64,000 bases of DNA from Ensifer adhaerens (GTDB lineage Bacteria; Pseudomonadota; Alphaproteobacteria; Rhizobiales; Rhizobiaceae): the NCBI RefSeq assembly GCF_028993555.1, contig NZ_CP118612.1, positions 496,001 to 560,000 of the forward strand, in the 5' to 3' direction. Numbering within the stretch: position 1 is the stretch's first letter; each line of letters starts with the position of its first letter. Positions 35,090-44,447 of the stretch are shown here, piece after piece. The notes under the pieces were generated by a model, which made no database searches, was not told the origin of the DNA, and worked only from the letters and a program-made list of their open reading frames with translations. Made by a program: the position numbers and the translations under genes.

Positions 35090-36592
35090 ATGCCTGTTAT
35101 CGCCGAATCCGACCTCATCGAGAGCGTGAGCGACGCGCTGCAGCACATAAGCTATTACCATCCGGAGGACTATGTTCAGGCGCTGGGAGAGGCGTACGAA
35201 AAGGAAGAGTCCCCGGCCGCGAAGGACGCAATCGCACAGATACTGACCAACAGTCGAATGTCGGCAATCGGTCACCGCCCGATCTGCCAGGATACGGGAA
35301 TTGTGACTGTCTTCGTGAAATGGGGGCAGGGATGCACGTTGGCGTCGAACAGCAGCCTTCAGTCCGTTATCGACGAAGGGGTCCGTCGGGCATACGCACA
35401 TCCGTCAAATCCGCTGAGAGCTTCGATCGTCAGCGATCCGGCGTTTTCGCGCAGAAACACGCGAGACAACACGCCGAGTGTGGTCCATGTCGAGTTGGTG
35501 CCGGGAGACTCTGTGGAGGTGACGGTAGCGGCAAAGGGCGGTGGCTCCGAGAACAAGACCAAGTTCAAGATGTTGAATCCTTCGGATTCCATAGTCGACT
35601 GGGTGCTTGAGACCGTTCCAACGATGGGCGCGGGATGGTGTCCTCCGGGGATGCTCGGAATTGGCATTGGTGGAACCGCGGAAAAAGCGATGGTCATGGC
35701 GAAGGAGTCCCTCATGGCTCCGATCGACATGGCGCAACTGAAAGCTCGCGGCCCCGAAAGTGACCTGGAGCGACTTAGGATCGAACTCCACGAAAAGGTC
35801 AACGCGCTCGGTATAGGCGCACAAGGGCTTGGTGGTCTGACGACTGTGTTGGACGTGAAAATTCTCGACTGGCCAACCCATGCTGCGTCGAAGCCTATCG
35901 CTATTGTTCCCAATTGCGCTGCCACGCGCCACGCCCATTTTACTCTTGATGGCAGTGGGCCGTCGTTCCTCCCGACACCCAATTTGTCCTCTTGGCCCGA
36001 CGTCTCCTGGGGCCCCGACAAACATGCGCGGCGCGTCGATCTCGACCGCTTGACCGACCGGGAGGTCGAAACATGGAAGGCAGGGGACCGACTGCTCTTG
36101 TCGGGAAAGATGCTCACGGGCCGAGATGCCGCACACAAGCGAATCCAGGATTTGCTGGGGCGAGGCGAACAATTGCCTGTAAGCTTCAAGGATCGGGTCA
36201 TCTACTATGTCGGTCCTGTGGACCCCGTCGGCGACGAACCAGTCGGCCCTGCAGGCCCGACGACGGCCACTCGGATGGACAAGTACACGGACATGATGCT
36301 CGGCCTCGGTCTGCTGGGAATGGTAGGAAAGGCGGAGCGCGGGGAGGCAACCGTGGCGTCGATTAAGGCGCATCGCAGAGCCTATCTCATGGCGGTGGGC
36401 GGAGCCGCCTACCTTGTTTCGAAAGCCATCCGCTCAAGTCGTGTGGTCGCGTTCGAAGACCTCGGAATGGAGGCCATCTATGAGTTCGACGTTAGGGATA
36501 TGCCGGTCACCGTGGCCGTCGCATCCGATGGCGAGAATGTCCATGCCTCGGGTCCCAGACACTGGCGACAAAAGCTTGCGTCGGGCCTTTAA
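35090..36592 (+). CDS. class I fumarate hydratase, probable mesaconase
   Basis: A 500-residue Fe-S hydro-lyase with fused alpha and beta parts, as in FumA-type fumarases. The three probable 4Fe-4S ligands are C66 (GHRPICQDTG), C184 (GAGWCPPGM) and C276 (AIVPNCAATRHAHF); the beta part carries SGKMLTGRDAAHKRI and YVGPVDPVGDEPVGPAGPTT. Class I fumarases with mesaconase activity are known, for example from Burkholderia xenovorans, in methylaspartate-pathway clusters. Placement here argues that it hydrates mesaconate to (S)-citramalate, though fumarate is probably also a substrate. GGAGGG before ATG 35090 is a good ribosome-binding site. Confidence 0.88.
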   Translation: MPVIAESDLIESVSDALQHISYYHPEDYVQALGEAYEKEESPAAKDAIAQILTNSRMSAIGHRPICQDTGIVTVFVKWGQGCTLASNSSLQSVIDEGVRRAYAHPSNPLRASIVSDPAFSRRNTRDNTPSVVHVELVPGDSVEVTVAAKGGGSENKTKFKMLNPSDSIVDWVLETVPTMGAGWCPPGMLGIGIGGTAEKAMVMAKESLMAPIDMAQLKARGPESDLERLRIELHEKVNALGIGAQGLGGLTTVLDVKILDWPTHAASKPIAIVPNCAATRHAHFTLDGSGPSFLPTPNLSSWPDVSWGPDKHARRVDLDRLTDREVETWKAGDRLLLSGKMLTGRDAAHKRIQDLLGRGEQLPVSFKDRVIYYVGPVDPVGDEPVGPAGPTTATRMDKYTDMMLGLGLLGMVGKAERGEATVASIKAHRRAYLMAVGGAAYLVSKAIRSSRVVAFEDLGMEAIYEFDVRDMPVTVAVASDGENVHASGPRHWRQKLASGL

Positions 36593-36727
36593 GAGCCAGT
36601 AACCGATAGATGGACACACCTTCGATACAGAAGGTTGGTCCGGCGCCTTTTGTTCACCGTCGGGACCAAAATGATCGCATAATGCATCGAGTGGAATTAA
36701 ATGACGGGTCGTCGATCGGCCCTGCTG
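36593..36727. other. short spacer after the fumarase gene
   Basis: No gene and no clear U-tracted terminator hairpin were seen between the fumarase stop and the broken EAL gene. Confidence 0.4.
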
Positions 36728-37228
36728 TTAGCGCATTTGGCCTGCCCGAGCCGTCTCGTGCCCTTTGAGCTGAACGAGCTCTCGAGCGTTCTGAGCGGGG
36801 AGGGGGCGAGCAATCAGGTATCCCTGAGCCTCATCGAAACCTTCGGCCTTGATCAGGTTGAGTTGGTTCTGGTGCTCTACACCTTCCACCGTTGTGATGA
36901 TCCCCAGGGAGCTGCCAATTGCTGCGACAGCTCTGACAATGGCCAGGCTCTCCTTGCTGCCTGGAAGATCTGCAACGAAGCTGCGATCGACTTTGATTTT
37001 GTCAAAGGGAAACGTTCTCAGATACCCGAGAGAAGAATAGCCTGTGCCGAAGTCGTCGATTGCAATTTTCACGCCGAGTTGTCGGATCGCGTTGAGTATC
37101 TGGAGATTGCCCTCACATTCATCAAGCATTACCGCACGTGCGCTTCCTTTCAGGGCGAACGGCCAAAAGCCCCCGGGCACGGAATGTCCGCCGAGCGTCT
37201 TCGAAGGGGAAAGGACGCACTCGTCCAC
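36728..37228 (-). pseudogene. EAL-domain (c-di-GMP phosphodiesterase) C-terminal remnant
   Basis: About 130 residues match the second half of an EAL domain: IAIDDFGTGYSSLGYLRTFP, FDKIKVDRSFVADLP and IITTVEGVEHQNQLNLIKAE, ending AQGYLIARPLPA. The EAL signature itself and the substrate-binding first half are missing, as is any GGDEF or sensor part. The N-terminal ~30 residues of the frame are unrelated. A protein of this kind could not hydrolyse c-di-GMP, so it is called a remnant. Confidence 0.7.
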
Positions 37229-37317
37229 CCCATTTGGGCTAAGCCCCCCCTTCGAACCTCAGCCGGCGCCATAAAACCTGATATACTCTCCGCTCGGCCA
37301 CTCTCGGGGGGCAAAGC

Positions 37318-38967
37318 ATGAGCGATCAATCAGTGCGCATATTGCTTGTTGAGGATAACCCGCTCCACGCAACGTTAATCCAGCGGCTCCTCGACGCCGA
37401 AATGCAGTCACGCTGTAGCGTGATCGCAGTGGACCGCTTGAGCGATGGGCTCGGACATCTTGAGCGGGGCGCCATAGATCTGGTGCTGCTCGATCTAATC
37501 CTGCCGGACAGTCAGGAACTGGAAACGCTATTCAGAGTTCGCTCGACTGCCCCGAATGTTCCGGTGGTGATCCTGACCGGTCTGGACGATGTGAAGTTGG
37601 CGGCGCGCGCCGTCGAGGCCGGTGCCAGCGACTTTCTGTTAAAAACGCGGCTCACGAGCATCGCACTTGATCGGGCCATCCGATACACGCTGTCACGAGC
37701 ACGCGCCCACGGTGGCGAATGGAACTCGCCGATGTTCCGCCTTGCCCAGCAGCAGTTTCTGAAGGCCGCCCAGATCATGAATCTGGACGACAACATCCGC
37801 CAACGGCTGCTATTCCCGCAGCGCACCCAGGTCGTGTCGTTCCCGTTCTTCCGCGACGACCGCGCGCAAGTCGAGACCGTCTTCGGCTACCGGGTGCAGC
37901 ATGTCCTGACCATGGGGCCAACCAAGGGTGGAATTCGTTATCACGAAGATGTCGATCTTGGTGATGTGGCGGCGCTGGCGAGCTTGATGACCTGGAAATG
38001 TGCCCTGATGCGATTGCCTTTTGGCGGTGCTAAAGGCGGTGTGCGCGTCGATCCCACCGTGCTTTCAAAAAGCGAGTTGCAACGGCTGACCCGACGCTAT
38101 ACCGCCGAGATCGTCGACATCATCGGGCCTGACAAGGACATTCCGGCACCCGACATGGGGACCGATGAGCAGGTCATGGCCTGGATCATGGACACGTACA
38201 GCCAGCAGGTGGGACATGCCGTGCCCGCGGTGGTGACCGGTAAGCCTGTCGTGCTCGGCGGCTCCCTTGGACGCAAGGAAGCGACCGGGCGTGGGCTGGT
38301 CTATGTCGTGGAGGCCGCGGCCGAAATGATCGGACTGGACCTGGCCAAATCGACTGCCGTGATCCAGGGGTTCGGCAATGTCGGTAGCTTCGCGGCGCGT
38401 TTTCTGGCCGAGGCGGGCGTCAAGATCATCGCTGTCAGCGACGTATCAACCGGGCTTTACAATCCCGGCGGCCTTTCCGTTGACGCGCTCGTGGAATACG
38501 TGGCCACCCACCGGGTGCTGACGGGATTTCCCGACGCTGAGCCAATCTCCAACGCAGAACTTCTGGAATTGGAATGCGATGTCCTGGTCCTGGCTGCGCT
38601 GCAAAATCAGGTAACCGCGGAAAACGCTGAACGGATTAAGTGTCGGCTGCTGGCTGAGGGCGCCAACGGCCCCACCACGTTGGAAGCCGATGAGATCCTC
38701 AACGAACGTGGCGTGCACGTCATCCCCGACATCCTCGGCAATGCCGGCGGAGTAACGGTATCCTACTTCGAGTGGGTGCAGGGCCTGCAGAACCTGACCT
38801 GGACGCTCGATGAAATCAATCACCGGCTCAGGGCGATACTATTGGATGCGTTCGCTCGCACGCGGCGACGCGCGGAGGGTGACAGATTGGACCTTCGCAC
38901 CGCTGCCTTGATCGAGGGCATCGCTCGCGTCACCGAGGCCAAGTTGCTGCGCGGCCTGTTCCCATAA
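37318..38967 (+). CDS. response-regulator receiver domain fused to glutamate dehydrogenase
   Basis: A 549-residue fusion. Residues ~5-125 are a REC domain with acidic pocket E12/D13, phosphoacceptor D59 (LVLLD59LILPDS), T87 (VILT87G) and K109. Residues ~135-549 are a full hexamer-type Glu dehydrogenase: GPTKGGIRYHEDV, MTWK227CALMRLPFGGAK239GG (substrate and catalytic Lys), PAPD279MGTDEQVMAWIMD, the Rossmann GFGNVGSFAARF and NAGGVTVSYFEWVQ. It would interconvert glutamate and 2-oxoglutarate plus ammonia, with activity or oligomerisation set by phosphorylation. The ATG follows GGGGGG and a TATACT -10-like element (~37283). The kinase gene begins 39 bp downstream. No frameshift lies at the junction. 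Confidence 0.92.
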   Translation: MSDQSVRILLVEDNPLHATLIQRLLDAEMQSRCSVIAVDRLSDGLGHLERGAIDLVLLDLILPDSQELETLFRVRSTAPNVPVVILTGLDDVKLAARAVEAGASDFLLKTRLTSIALDRAIRYTLSRARAHGGEWNSPMFRLAQQQFLKAAQIMNLDDNIRQRLLFPQRTQVVSFPFFRDDRAQVETVFGYRVQHVLTMGPTKGGIRYHEDVDLGDVAALASLMTWKCALMRLPFGGAKGGVRVDPTVLSKSELQRLTRRYTAEIVDIIGPDKDIPAPDMGTDEQVMAWIMDTYSQQVGHAVPAVVTGKPVVLGGSLGRKEATGRGLVYVVEAAAEMIGLDLAKSTAVIQGFGNVGSFAARFLAEAGVKIIAVSDVSTGLYNPGGLSVDALVEYVATHRVLTGFPDAEPISNAELLELECDVLVLAALQNQVTAENAERIKCRLLAEGANGPTTLEADEILNERGVHVIPDILGNAGGVTVSYFEWVQGLQNLTWTLDEINHRLRAILLDAFARTRRRAEGDRLDLRTAALIEGIARVTEAKLLRGLFP

Positions 38968-39006
38968 GCGTAAATAGAATCCCGTCCCGACGAGGAGGGA
39001 TTGAAG

Positions 39007-41973
39007 ATGACCAGAACCAAAGATGCCGATTCCAACGAGCATTCGAGCACCGCCCGCGCGCTCGCAGCGCAACTCGAGTGCGCTCGTGTGGCGCAGGCCG
39101 AGGCCGAAGCAGCGCGCGACAGGCTCCTGGACGGAATCGAGTCAGCTTTGGAAGGGTTCGTTCTCTATGACGCCGATGACCGCATGGTCGCCTTCAATTC
39201 TCGCTTTCAAGAATTGTTCGCCCCGAGCGCTAGGATCGGAATGAGTTTTGAGGACCTGATCCACGCCTCCGCAGAGAACGGATTGATACCATTTGGCGAA
39301 GTCCCTCCGGAGGCGTGGATTGCACAGCGCTTGAAGCGCCACCGCAACCCTGGCCAGCCGTTCACGCTGAGGCTCAATAGCGGGACGTGGATTCGAATTA
39401 GCGAGGGCCGGACCCGCGATGGCGGCCTCGTCGGCGCTTACACCGACGTTACCGAACAGGAGGAACAGCGCGCGCATCTGGAGGAACAGATTGCCGCGAC
39501 TGAAGCGGCCGTCACCCGCGCAAGAGCCGCTCGCAGACAGCTTTTGGACGCAATAGAATCAGCGCTGGAAGGCTTTGCGCTCTACGACGCCGACGATCGG
39601 CTTGTAGTCTACAACACGAGATACCGGGACATGTTCACCGGCGGTGCGGCACTTCCTAAGGAGCCTATCCTAGACAAGCCAGGTCCGCAGTTTGAAGAGC
39701 GGGCCCGCGCTTTTGCGGAGAGTGGGGATGTAGATCGAGAAGGCGTCACTGTCGAGGAATGGGTTGCGCGGCGAATGGCGCGTCATAGCAACCCCAGCGG
39801 GCCCTTCAAGCTGGTGCTCCGGGATGGAGTCACCCTTCGCGTCAGTGAACACAAGACCGGCGACGGCGGAACGGTTTGTGTCTATTCCGATATCACCGAG
39901 CTTGAAGAACACCGGGACCGCTTGGAAGAGCTCGTGGCCAAGCGTACTGCCAAGTTGCAGCAGCGCACGGAACAACTGCACAAGTCACGAGAGGACCTTG
40001 AGCGCGCCCGTGACGTGGCCGAGCAGGCTAGCAAAGCCAAGAGCGAGTTCCTTGCGAACATGAGCCATGAGATACGCACGCCGATGAATGGCGTGATCGG
40101 CATGGCGGAACTGCTCGCAGGAACCGAGCTTTCCGAACAGCAGCGCAGATATGTTTCGATCATCCTCCATTCCGCCGACACGCTCATGGATCTCATCAAC
40201 GACATCCTCGACTTCTCCAAGATCGAGGCCGGTCGACTTGAGCTCGAGGCAATCCCATTCGTGCTGCGTGATACACTGGGCGACACGCTGCAGACCCTTG
40301 CCAAACGCGCGGCCGACAAAGATCTTGAACTTGCCTGCCACATTTCTCCCGAGGTGCCGGACCACCTGGTTGGAGACCCGACACGCCTGCGGCAGATCAT
40401 CGTCAATCTGGTCGGCAATGCCATCAAGTTCACGGAGATCGGGGAGGTGGTGGTAGATGTGACACTGGATCAGCAGAATAGTACCGCCGTGCGCCTTCTG
40501 TTCCAGGTGCGCGATACGGGTATCGGTATCAAGAAGGCGCAACAGGAGCGGATTTTCGAGGCTTTCGCTCAAGCCGATACCTCGACGACGCGGCAATATG
40601 GCGGGACCGGGCTAGGCCTGGCGATCGCTGCGCAACTGGCCGAAAGGATGGGCGGGCGGATGGAGCTCGATAGCTCGCCGGGCTCTGGCAGCGTGTTTAC
40701 TTTCGCCGCCGATTTCGGACTTGCGCCGGAACCAGAAGTCACACGCCCCGCGCGCGAGGCGCAGTTGCGTGGCCGGCGCGTACTGGTGGTCGACGACAAC
40801 GCCACCAATCGACAGATTTTGGAGGAAATTGTCGTCAACTGGGGCATGACCCCGATAGTATCGCCGGACGGTGTGGCGGCGCTCCATGCACTCGATCAAG
40901 CTGGTGCATTGCCGGACCTCGCGATTCTTGACGTGATGATGCCCGGGATAAGCGGGTTCGACCTTGCCGCGTGCCTCCGACAACGAGCAGGCCTAAAGGA
41001 GATGCGGATCGTGATGATGTCGTCCGCCGGTCGGGCGAGTGACGAGGCACTGCTGCGCAAGCTCAGTATTTCGAGGCTCCTGGTGAAGCCGGTCAAACAA
41101 TCCGAACTCCTGAACGCTATTACCAACGCGCTAGGCGTCTCGATGAGGGAAGACGAGGGTGATAGAGCCGCAGGGCCGGTGCTATCGAAAGCAGTGGTCG
41201 GACTAAGTGTCCTGCTTGCCGAGGATGGTGCGGTCAACCGGCAGGTCGCGGTAGATCTTCTCACGAAGCGTGGCCACCGGGTCGAAGCCGTCGGGAACGG
41301 CCGGGAGGCAGTCGAAGCCGTCCAACATGGTCACTACGATCTGGTGTTGATGGACGTCCACATGCCTATACTGGACGGGCTTGCCGCGACTGCAGAAATC
41401 CGCGCGCTCCCCCGATCCGCGTGCGCCCGCGTGCCGATCATCGCGCTGACCGCGAGTGCTTCGCCGGCCGATCGCGAACGCTGTCTGGCGGCAGGCATGG
41501 ATGGTTTTGTGACGAAGCCGTTCCGCGCCACCGAACTGTTTGGCGTCGTCGAACAGTACGAGCCGGACATGGTATCGCTCGCCGCTGGACCGGCAACTGC
41601 AAGCCCAGTGGAAGCCCTGGCTGCAGACGAGCCTCCGCTGGACTGGAATGGCGCGCTGCGCAATCTTGATGGCGACGAGGCGCTTTTGCGCGAGTTAGTG
41701 GCGATGTTCCTTGCCGAATACCCGCAACTGATGGCCACAATCGACGCCGCGCATGCCAGCGGCGATACCAAGGAGTTGCGGCGCGCGGCCCATACCTTGA
41801 AAGGCTCAGCGGAGGTTATCGGCGCCGGCCAAGTAGGAATTGCGGCACAGCGGCTCGCGGATTTGGGCCGCGAGGGAGAGCTTGGACCCTTTCCGGAAGC
41901 TAGGCAGGCGTTGTCGGCCGCATTGGGTCGCCTGCAGCCAGTCCTTCAGCGAGCGAAATCGGACACCAAGTAG
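39007..41973 (+). CDS. soluble hybrid histidine kinase (PAS-PAS-HisKA-HATPase-REC-REC-HPt)
   Basis: A 988-residue multidomain kinase without transmembrane segments. Two similar PAS_7-type sensor domains (~40-150, ~180-298, each starting ESALEGF.LYDADDR) are followed by a coiled coil (~300-345), the H-box with H354 (NMSH354[11 protein letters not shown]) and HATPase boxes [16 protein letters not shown] and GTGLGL. REC1 has D642 ([10 protein letters not shown]), REC2 D783 (LVLMDVHMP), and a C-terminal HPt has H929 ([11 protein letters not shown]). All phosphorelay residues are present. It is 39 bp after the REC-glutamate dehydrogenase gene, its obvious partner. ATG 39007 after GAGGAGGGA is preferred to TTG 39001. 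Confidence 0.93.
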   Translation: MTRTKDADSNEHSSTARALAAQLECARVAQAEAEAARDRLLDGIESALEGFVLYDADDRMVAFNSRFQELFAPSARIGMSFEDLIHASAENGLIPFGEVPPEAWIAQRLKRHRNPGQPFTLRLNSGTWIRISEGRTRDGGLVGAYTDVTEQEEQRAHLEEQIAATEAAVTRARAARRQLLDAIESALEGFALYDADDRLVVYNTRYRDMFTGGAALPKEPILDKPGPQFEERARAFAESGDVDREGVTVEEWVARRMARHSNPSGPFKLVLRDGVTLRVSEHKTGDGGTVCVYSDITELEEHRDRLEELVAKRTAKLQQRTEQLHKSREDLERARDVAEQASKAKSEFLANMSHEIRTPMNGVIGMAELLAGTELSEQQRRYVSIILHSADTLMDLINDILDFSKIEAGRLELEAIPFVLRDTLGDTLQTLAKRAADKDLELACHISPEVPDHLVGDPTRLRQIIVNLVGNAIKFTEIGEVVVDVTLDQQNSTAVRLLFQVRDTGIGIKKAQQERIFEAFAQADTSTTRQYGGTGLGLAIAAQLAERMGGRMELDSSPGSGSVFTFAADFGLAPEPEVTRPAREAQLRGRRVLVVDDNATNRQILEEIVVNWGMTPIVSPDGVAALHALDQAGALPDLAILDVMMPGISGFDLAACLRQRAGLKEMRIVMMSSAGRASDEALLRKLSISRLLVKPVKQSELLNAITNALGVSMREDEGDRAAGPVLSKAVVGLSVLLAEDGAVNRQVAVDLLTKRGHRVEAVGNGREAVEAVQHGHYDLVLMDVHMPILDGLAATAEIRALPRSACARVPIIALTASASPADRERCLAAGMDGFVTKPFRATELFGVVEQYEPDMVSLAAGPATASPVEALAADEPPLDWNGALRNLDGDEALLRELVAMFLAEYPQLMATIDAAHASGDTKELRRAAHTLKGSAEVIGAGQVGIAAQRLADLGREGELGPFPEARQALSAALGRLQPVLQRAKSDTK

Positions 41974-42402
41974 AGCGTTTTGACCAAGTTGAAGGTGCAT
42001 CAACGAATACAGAGAAATTTCGTGACTGCGTATCTGCGGGAGCCAGTGAAAGTAACATCGCGACGTATCCCGTGCGACATGTCGATCGGTCCGGGGCGCG
42101 CCATGAAAGAACCCGCCGCAGTCTTTTCGTTCCCGTTCGGCGGGCAGGTCGATGGTTGATCCCGCTTCGAGTTTGTTCCGTGCTCTTTGCCTTCGACCGC
42201 TGCGGTGGTTCAGGCGGTGATGCTCACGCATCTGTGGCGCCGGTCGCGCATCATGAAAGTGGCGATGAAAAAGGCTTGAGCCAACAAGAGTGCGTAGCCC
42301 CCGAGTATGATCCCGCACGGCGCCACGAAATTCAGTTGCGGCGCTCGGCTGCGGCTGAATTCTTCAAGGAGTGGAAACCGCGCGCAACTGAACGGGCCGC
42401 TG
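41974..42402. other. intergenic region after the kinase gene
   Basis: No convincing gene. Frames present here are Arg/His-rich and lack ribosome-binding sites. No strong terminator hairpin was identified. Confidence 0.45.
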
Positions 42403-43473
42403 CTACTCTTGTCTATCGAAACGGTAGACGGCTGCATTATCCTGGAACTCGCGCAGGCCCTTGTAGGAGGGATGCCGGAGCTTCTCGTCTGCCGTCCACG
42501 CTCGGTATTCGATCTCTGCTATGAGCGTCGGCTGGAGCCAAACGAGATTGCGTTTGTCTGAATAGGTGACTGGCGGCTGCTTCCCTCTCCAGGGCAGCTT
42601 GTCCATTTTCTTGCGCAGCTGCATCGCATCGCGCTCCTTAAAACCAGTGCCGACACTGCCAACACAGACCAGGTCCTCGTTCCTGTAGGCGGCAAGCAGC
42701 AGGGAGCCGAAACCAGCCCGAGATGCGGTGGACGGTTCATAGCCGACCACGATGAACGCGTGACTCTGGATGCACTTCAGCTTGATCCAGTCGCCGGTAC
42801 GCCCGGATCGATAGGGGCTGCCCTGACGCTTTCCGACGATGCCTTCCAGGCCCAGGCTGCAGGCGTGAGCAAGCAATTGCGCCGGGTCGGCGTCCACCTC
42901 TTCGGAAAGCAGGATTGCGCCGTCGTGACCACGAAGCGCCTCCTCAAGCAGATGCCGCCGGGCACGATACTCGACCTGGCGCATGTCATGGCCGTCGAGG
43001 TAAAGAAGATCGAACGCATAGAAGAGGGCAGGCGAGGCCCGGTTTCCGATCTTTTGTCCGGATGCTCCGAGCGATTTCTGCAGCAGGTTGAAGTCCGGTT
43101 TGCCTTGCTCATCGAGAACGACAGCTTCGCCATCCAGGATCATCGACGCCGGTCCCAAGGCCCGAGCAGCCTCGGCAATGGCCGGGAACCTGCTTGTCCA
43201 ATCGAAGCCGCCTCTGGTGAGAACTCTCACGCGACCGCCTTCGATGTGGACGTGCAGACGGTATCCGTCCCACTTTATCTCCCATCCCCAATCGCCGGTG
43301 ACTGGCGGGCTCTCGGTCAACAGGGCAAGCGCGGGCTCAACGCGATCGGGCATCGGATCGAATGGCAGTTTTGGCTGCGCAGGATCACGGCTGCTGATGC
43401 GGCCGCTCTGCATCGCAATCGTTTCGTCACGCAGCAGCGGCTTTGATCGGGGTGGGCGAGGGGGCTTCGTCAT
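42403..43473 (-). CDS. stand-alone ATP-dependent DNA ligase (LigD ligase-domain type)
   Basis: A 356-residue ligase with the nucleotidyltransferase core and OB fold but neither polymerase nor phosphoesterase domain. Motif I is EIKWDGYR with the adenylated Lys67; later motifs are LDGEAVVLD, FYAFDLLYLDG, LEGIVGKRQGSPY and WIKLKC, and the OB part includes VGSVGTGF. Such LigD-like proteins act in Ku-dependent end joining or other repair; no ku gene is nearby. The start at 43473 lacks a strong ribosome-binding site (ATG 43413 is an alternative). It is divergent from the SNase gene. Confidence 0.88.
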   Translation of the reverse strand: MTKPPRPPRSKPLLRDETIAMQSGRISSRDPAQPKLPFDPMPDRVEPALALLTESPPVTGDWGWEIKWDGYRLHVHIEGGRVRVLTRGGFDWTSRFPAIAEAARALGPASMILDGEAVVLDEQGKPDFNLLQKSLGASGQKIGNRASPALFYAFDLLYLDGHDMRQVEYRARRHLLEEALRGHDGAILLSEEVDADPAQLLAHACSLGLEGIVGKRQGSPYRSGRTGDWIKLKCIQSHAFIVVGYEPSTASRAGFGSLLLAAYRNEDLVCVGSVGTGFKERDAMQLRKKMDKLPWRGKQPPVTYSDKRNLVWLQPTLIAEIEYRAWTADEKLRHPSYKGLREFQDNAAVYRFDRQE

Positions 43474-43525
43474 TCGGCTAGTTTATCAGCAAAACTTAAA
43501 ATTGCTTCCGCGTCAGCGATTTGCC

Positions 43526-44383
43526 ATGACCAAGATGCTCGCCTTTGGTCCGGGTTGGGCTATGATCCATTTAGCTGGGGGGCTATTTTTGCTGAGCGAC
43601 GTCGAAGTCACCTATTATCGCAGTCGTATCGACGATGTCCTGCGTGAAGGGCGGCCGACCGCCTGGCAGCGCCAGTTCCTCATGGACATGCGCCAAAAGA
43701 TCGAGCGTTATGGCCCGCGTACGCGGCTCACCGGAAAGCAGATGGCGACACTCAGGAAGCTGACGAGGCTACCAGGTCATGCCGATCTTTCATTCATCAA
43801 ACCGATGCCTTCGAGCCAAGAACCGCGAACCCGCGGACGCCACCGCTACCATTGGCATAGAGGCGGCTACAGGCGCTGGGGTTATCGAGATTTCAAAATC
43901 CTTGCGTTGTTGCTCATGGTGATCACGATCGCCGGCGGGCAGATGCTGGCGGAACGGCTACCGGACGGCGGTCACATTGCTTTTCAGCCGGCAGCGTCAT
44001 CTGCGGGTTTTCAAACTCAATCATTCACGGTCACCGACGGCGACACGGTTCGGATGAGCGACGGCACGCGCGTTCGACTTGTCGGGTTCAACACGCCGGA
44101 AAAGTTCGAGCCGAAATGTTCGCGTGAAGCTGCACTTGGAAATCGAGCAAGCGACCGCCTGAGAGAGCTCGTTGCATCCGGCACGCCTGTCGTGACCAGG
44201 GTTGCTTGCTCCTGCAAACCCGGAACGGAAGGTACGAACAGATGCAACTACGGCCGGCGTTGCGGAAGGCTCACAGTAGATGGACGCGATGTTGGAGAGA
44301 TGCTGATCTCCGAGGGCCTGGCGGTTTCGTTCGTTTGCAGCGACACAAGTTGTCCGCCAACGCCACGCCCGTGGTGCAGGTGA
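43526..44383 (+). CDS. thermonuclease (SNase-fold) protein with N-terminal membrane region
   Basis: A 285-residue protein. Residues ~160-280 form a staphylococcal-nuclease-like domain (SFTVTDGDTVRMSDGTRVRL, VGFNTPEKFEP, then DVGEMLISEGLAV). A hydrophobic helix (ILALLLMVITIAGGQML, ~130-146) precedes it, so the nuclease is probably exported or membrane-tethered. The N-terminal ~130 residues (DDVLREGRPTAWQRQFLMDM) are of unknown function. Four Cys in the CSCKPGTEGTNRC region are unusual for the fold. ATG 43526 lies 52 bp from the divergent ligase start. Confidence 0.75.
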   Translation: MTKMLAFGPGWAMIHLAGGLFLLSDVEVTYYRSRIDDVLREGRPTAWQRQFLMDMRQKIERYGPRTRLTGKQMATLRKLTRLPGHADLSFIKPMPSSQEPRTRGRHRYHWHRGGYRRWGYRDFKILALLLMVITIAGGQMLAERLPDGGHIAFQPAASSAGFQTQSFTVTDGDTVRMSDGTRVRLVGFNTPEKFEPKCSREAALGNRASDRLRELVASGTPVVTRVACSCKPGTEGTNRCNYGRRCGRLTVDGRDVGEMLISEGLAVSFVCSDTSCPPTPRPWCR

Positions 44384-44447
44384 CAGGGGTTGCCTGGACT
44401 GAGGAGGACCCGGCCATATCGCCGGAGGGCGGCAGTGCTCCGCCGGA

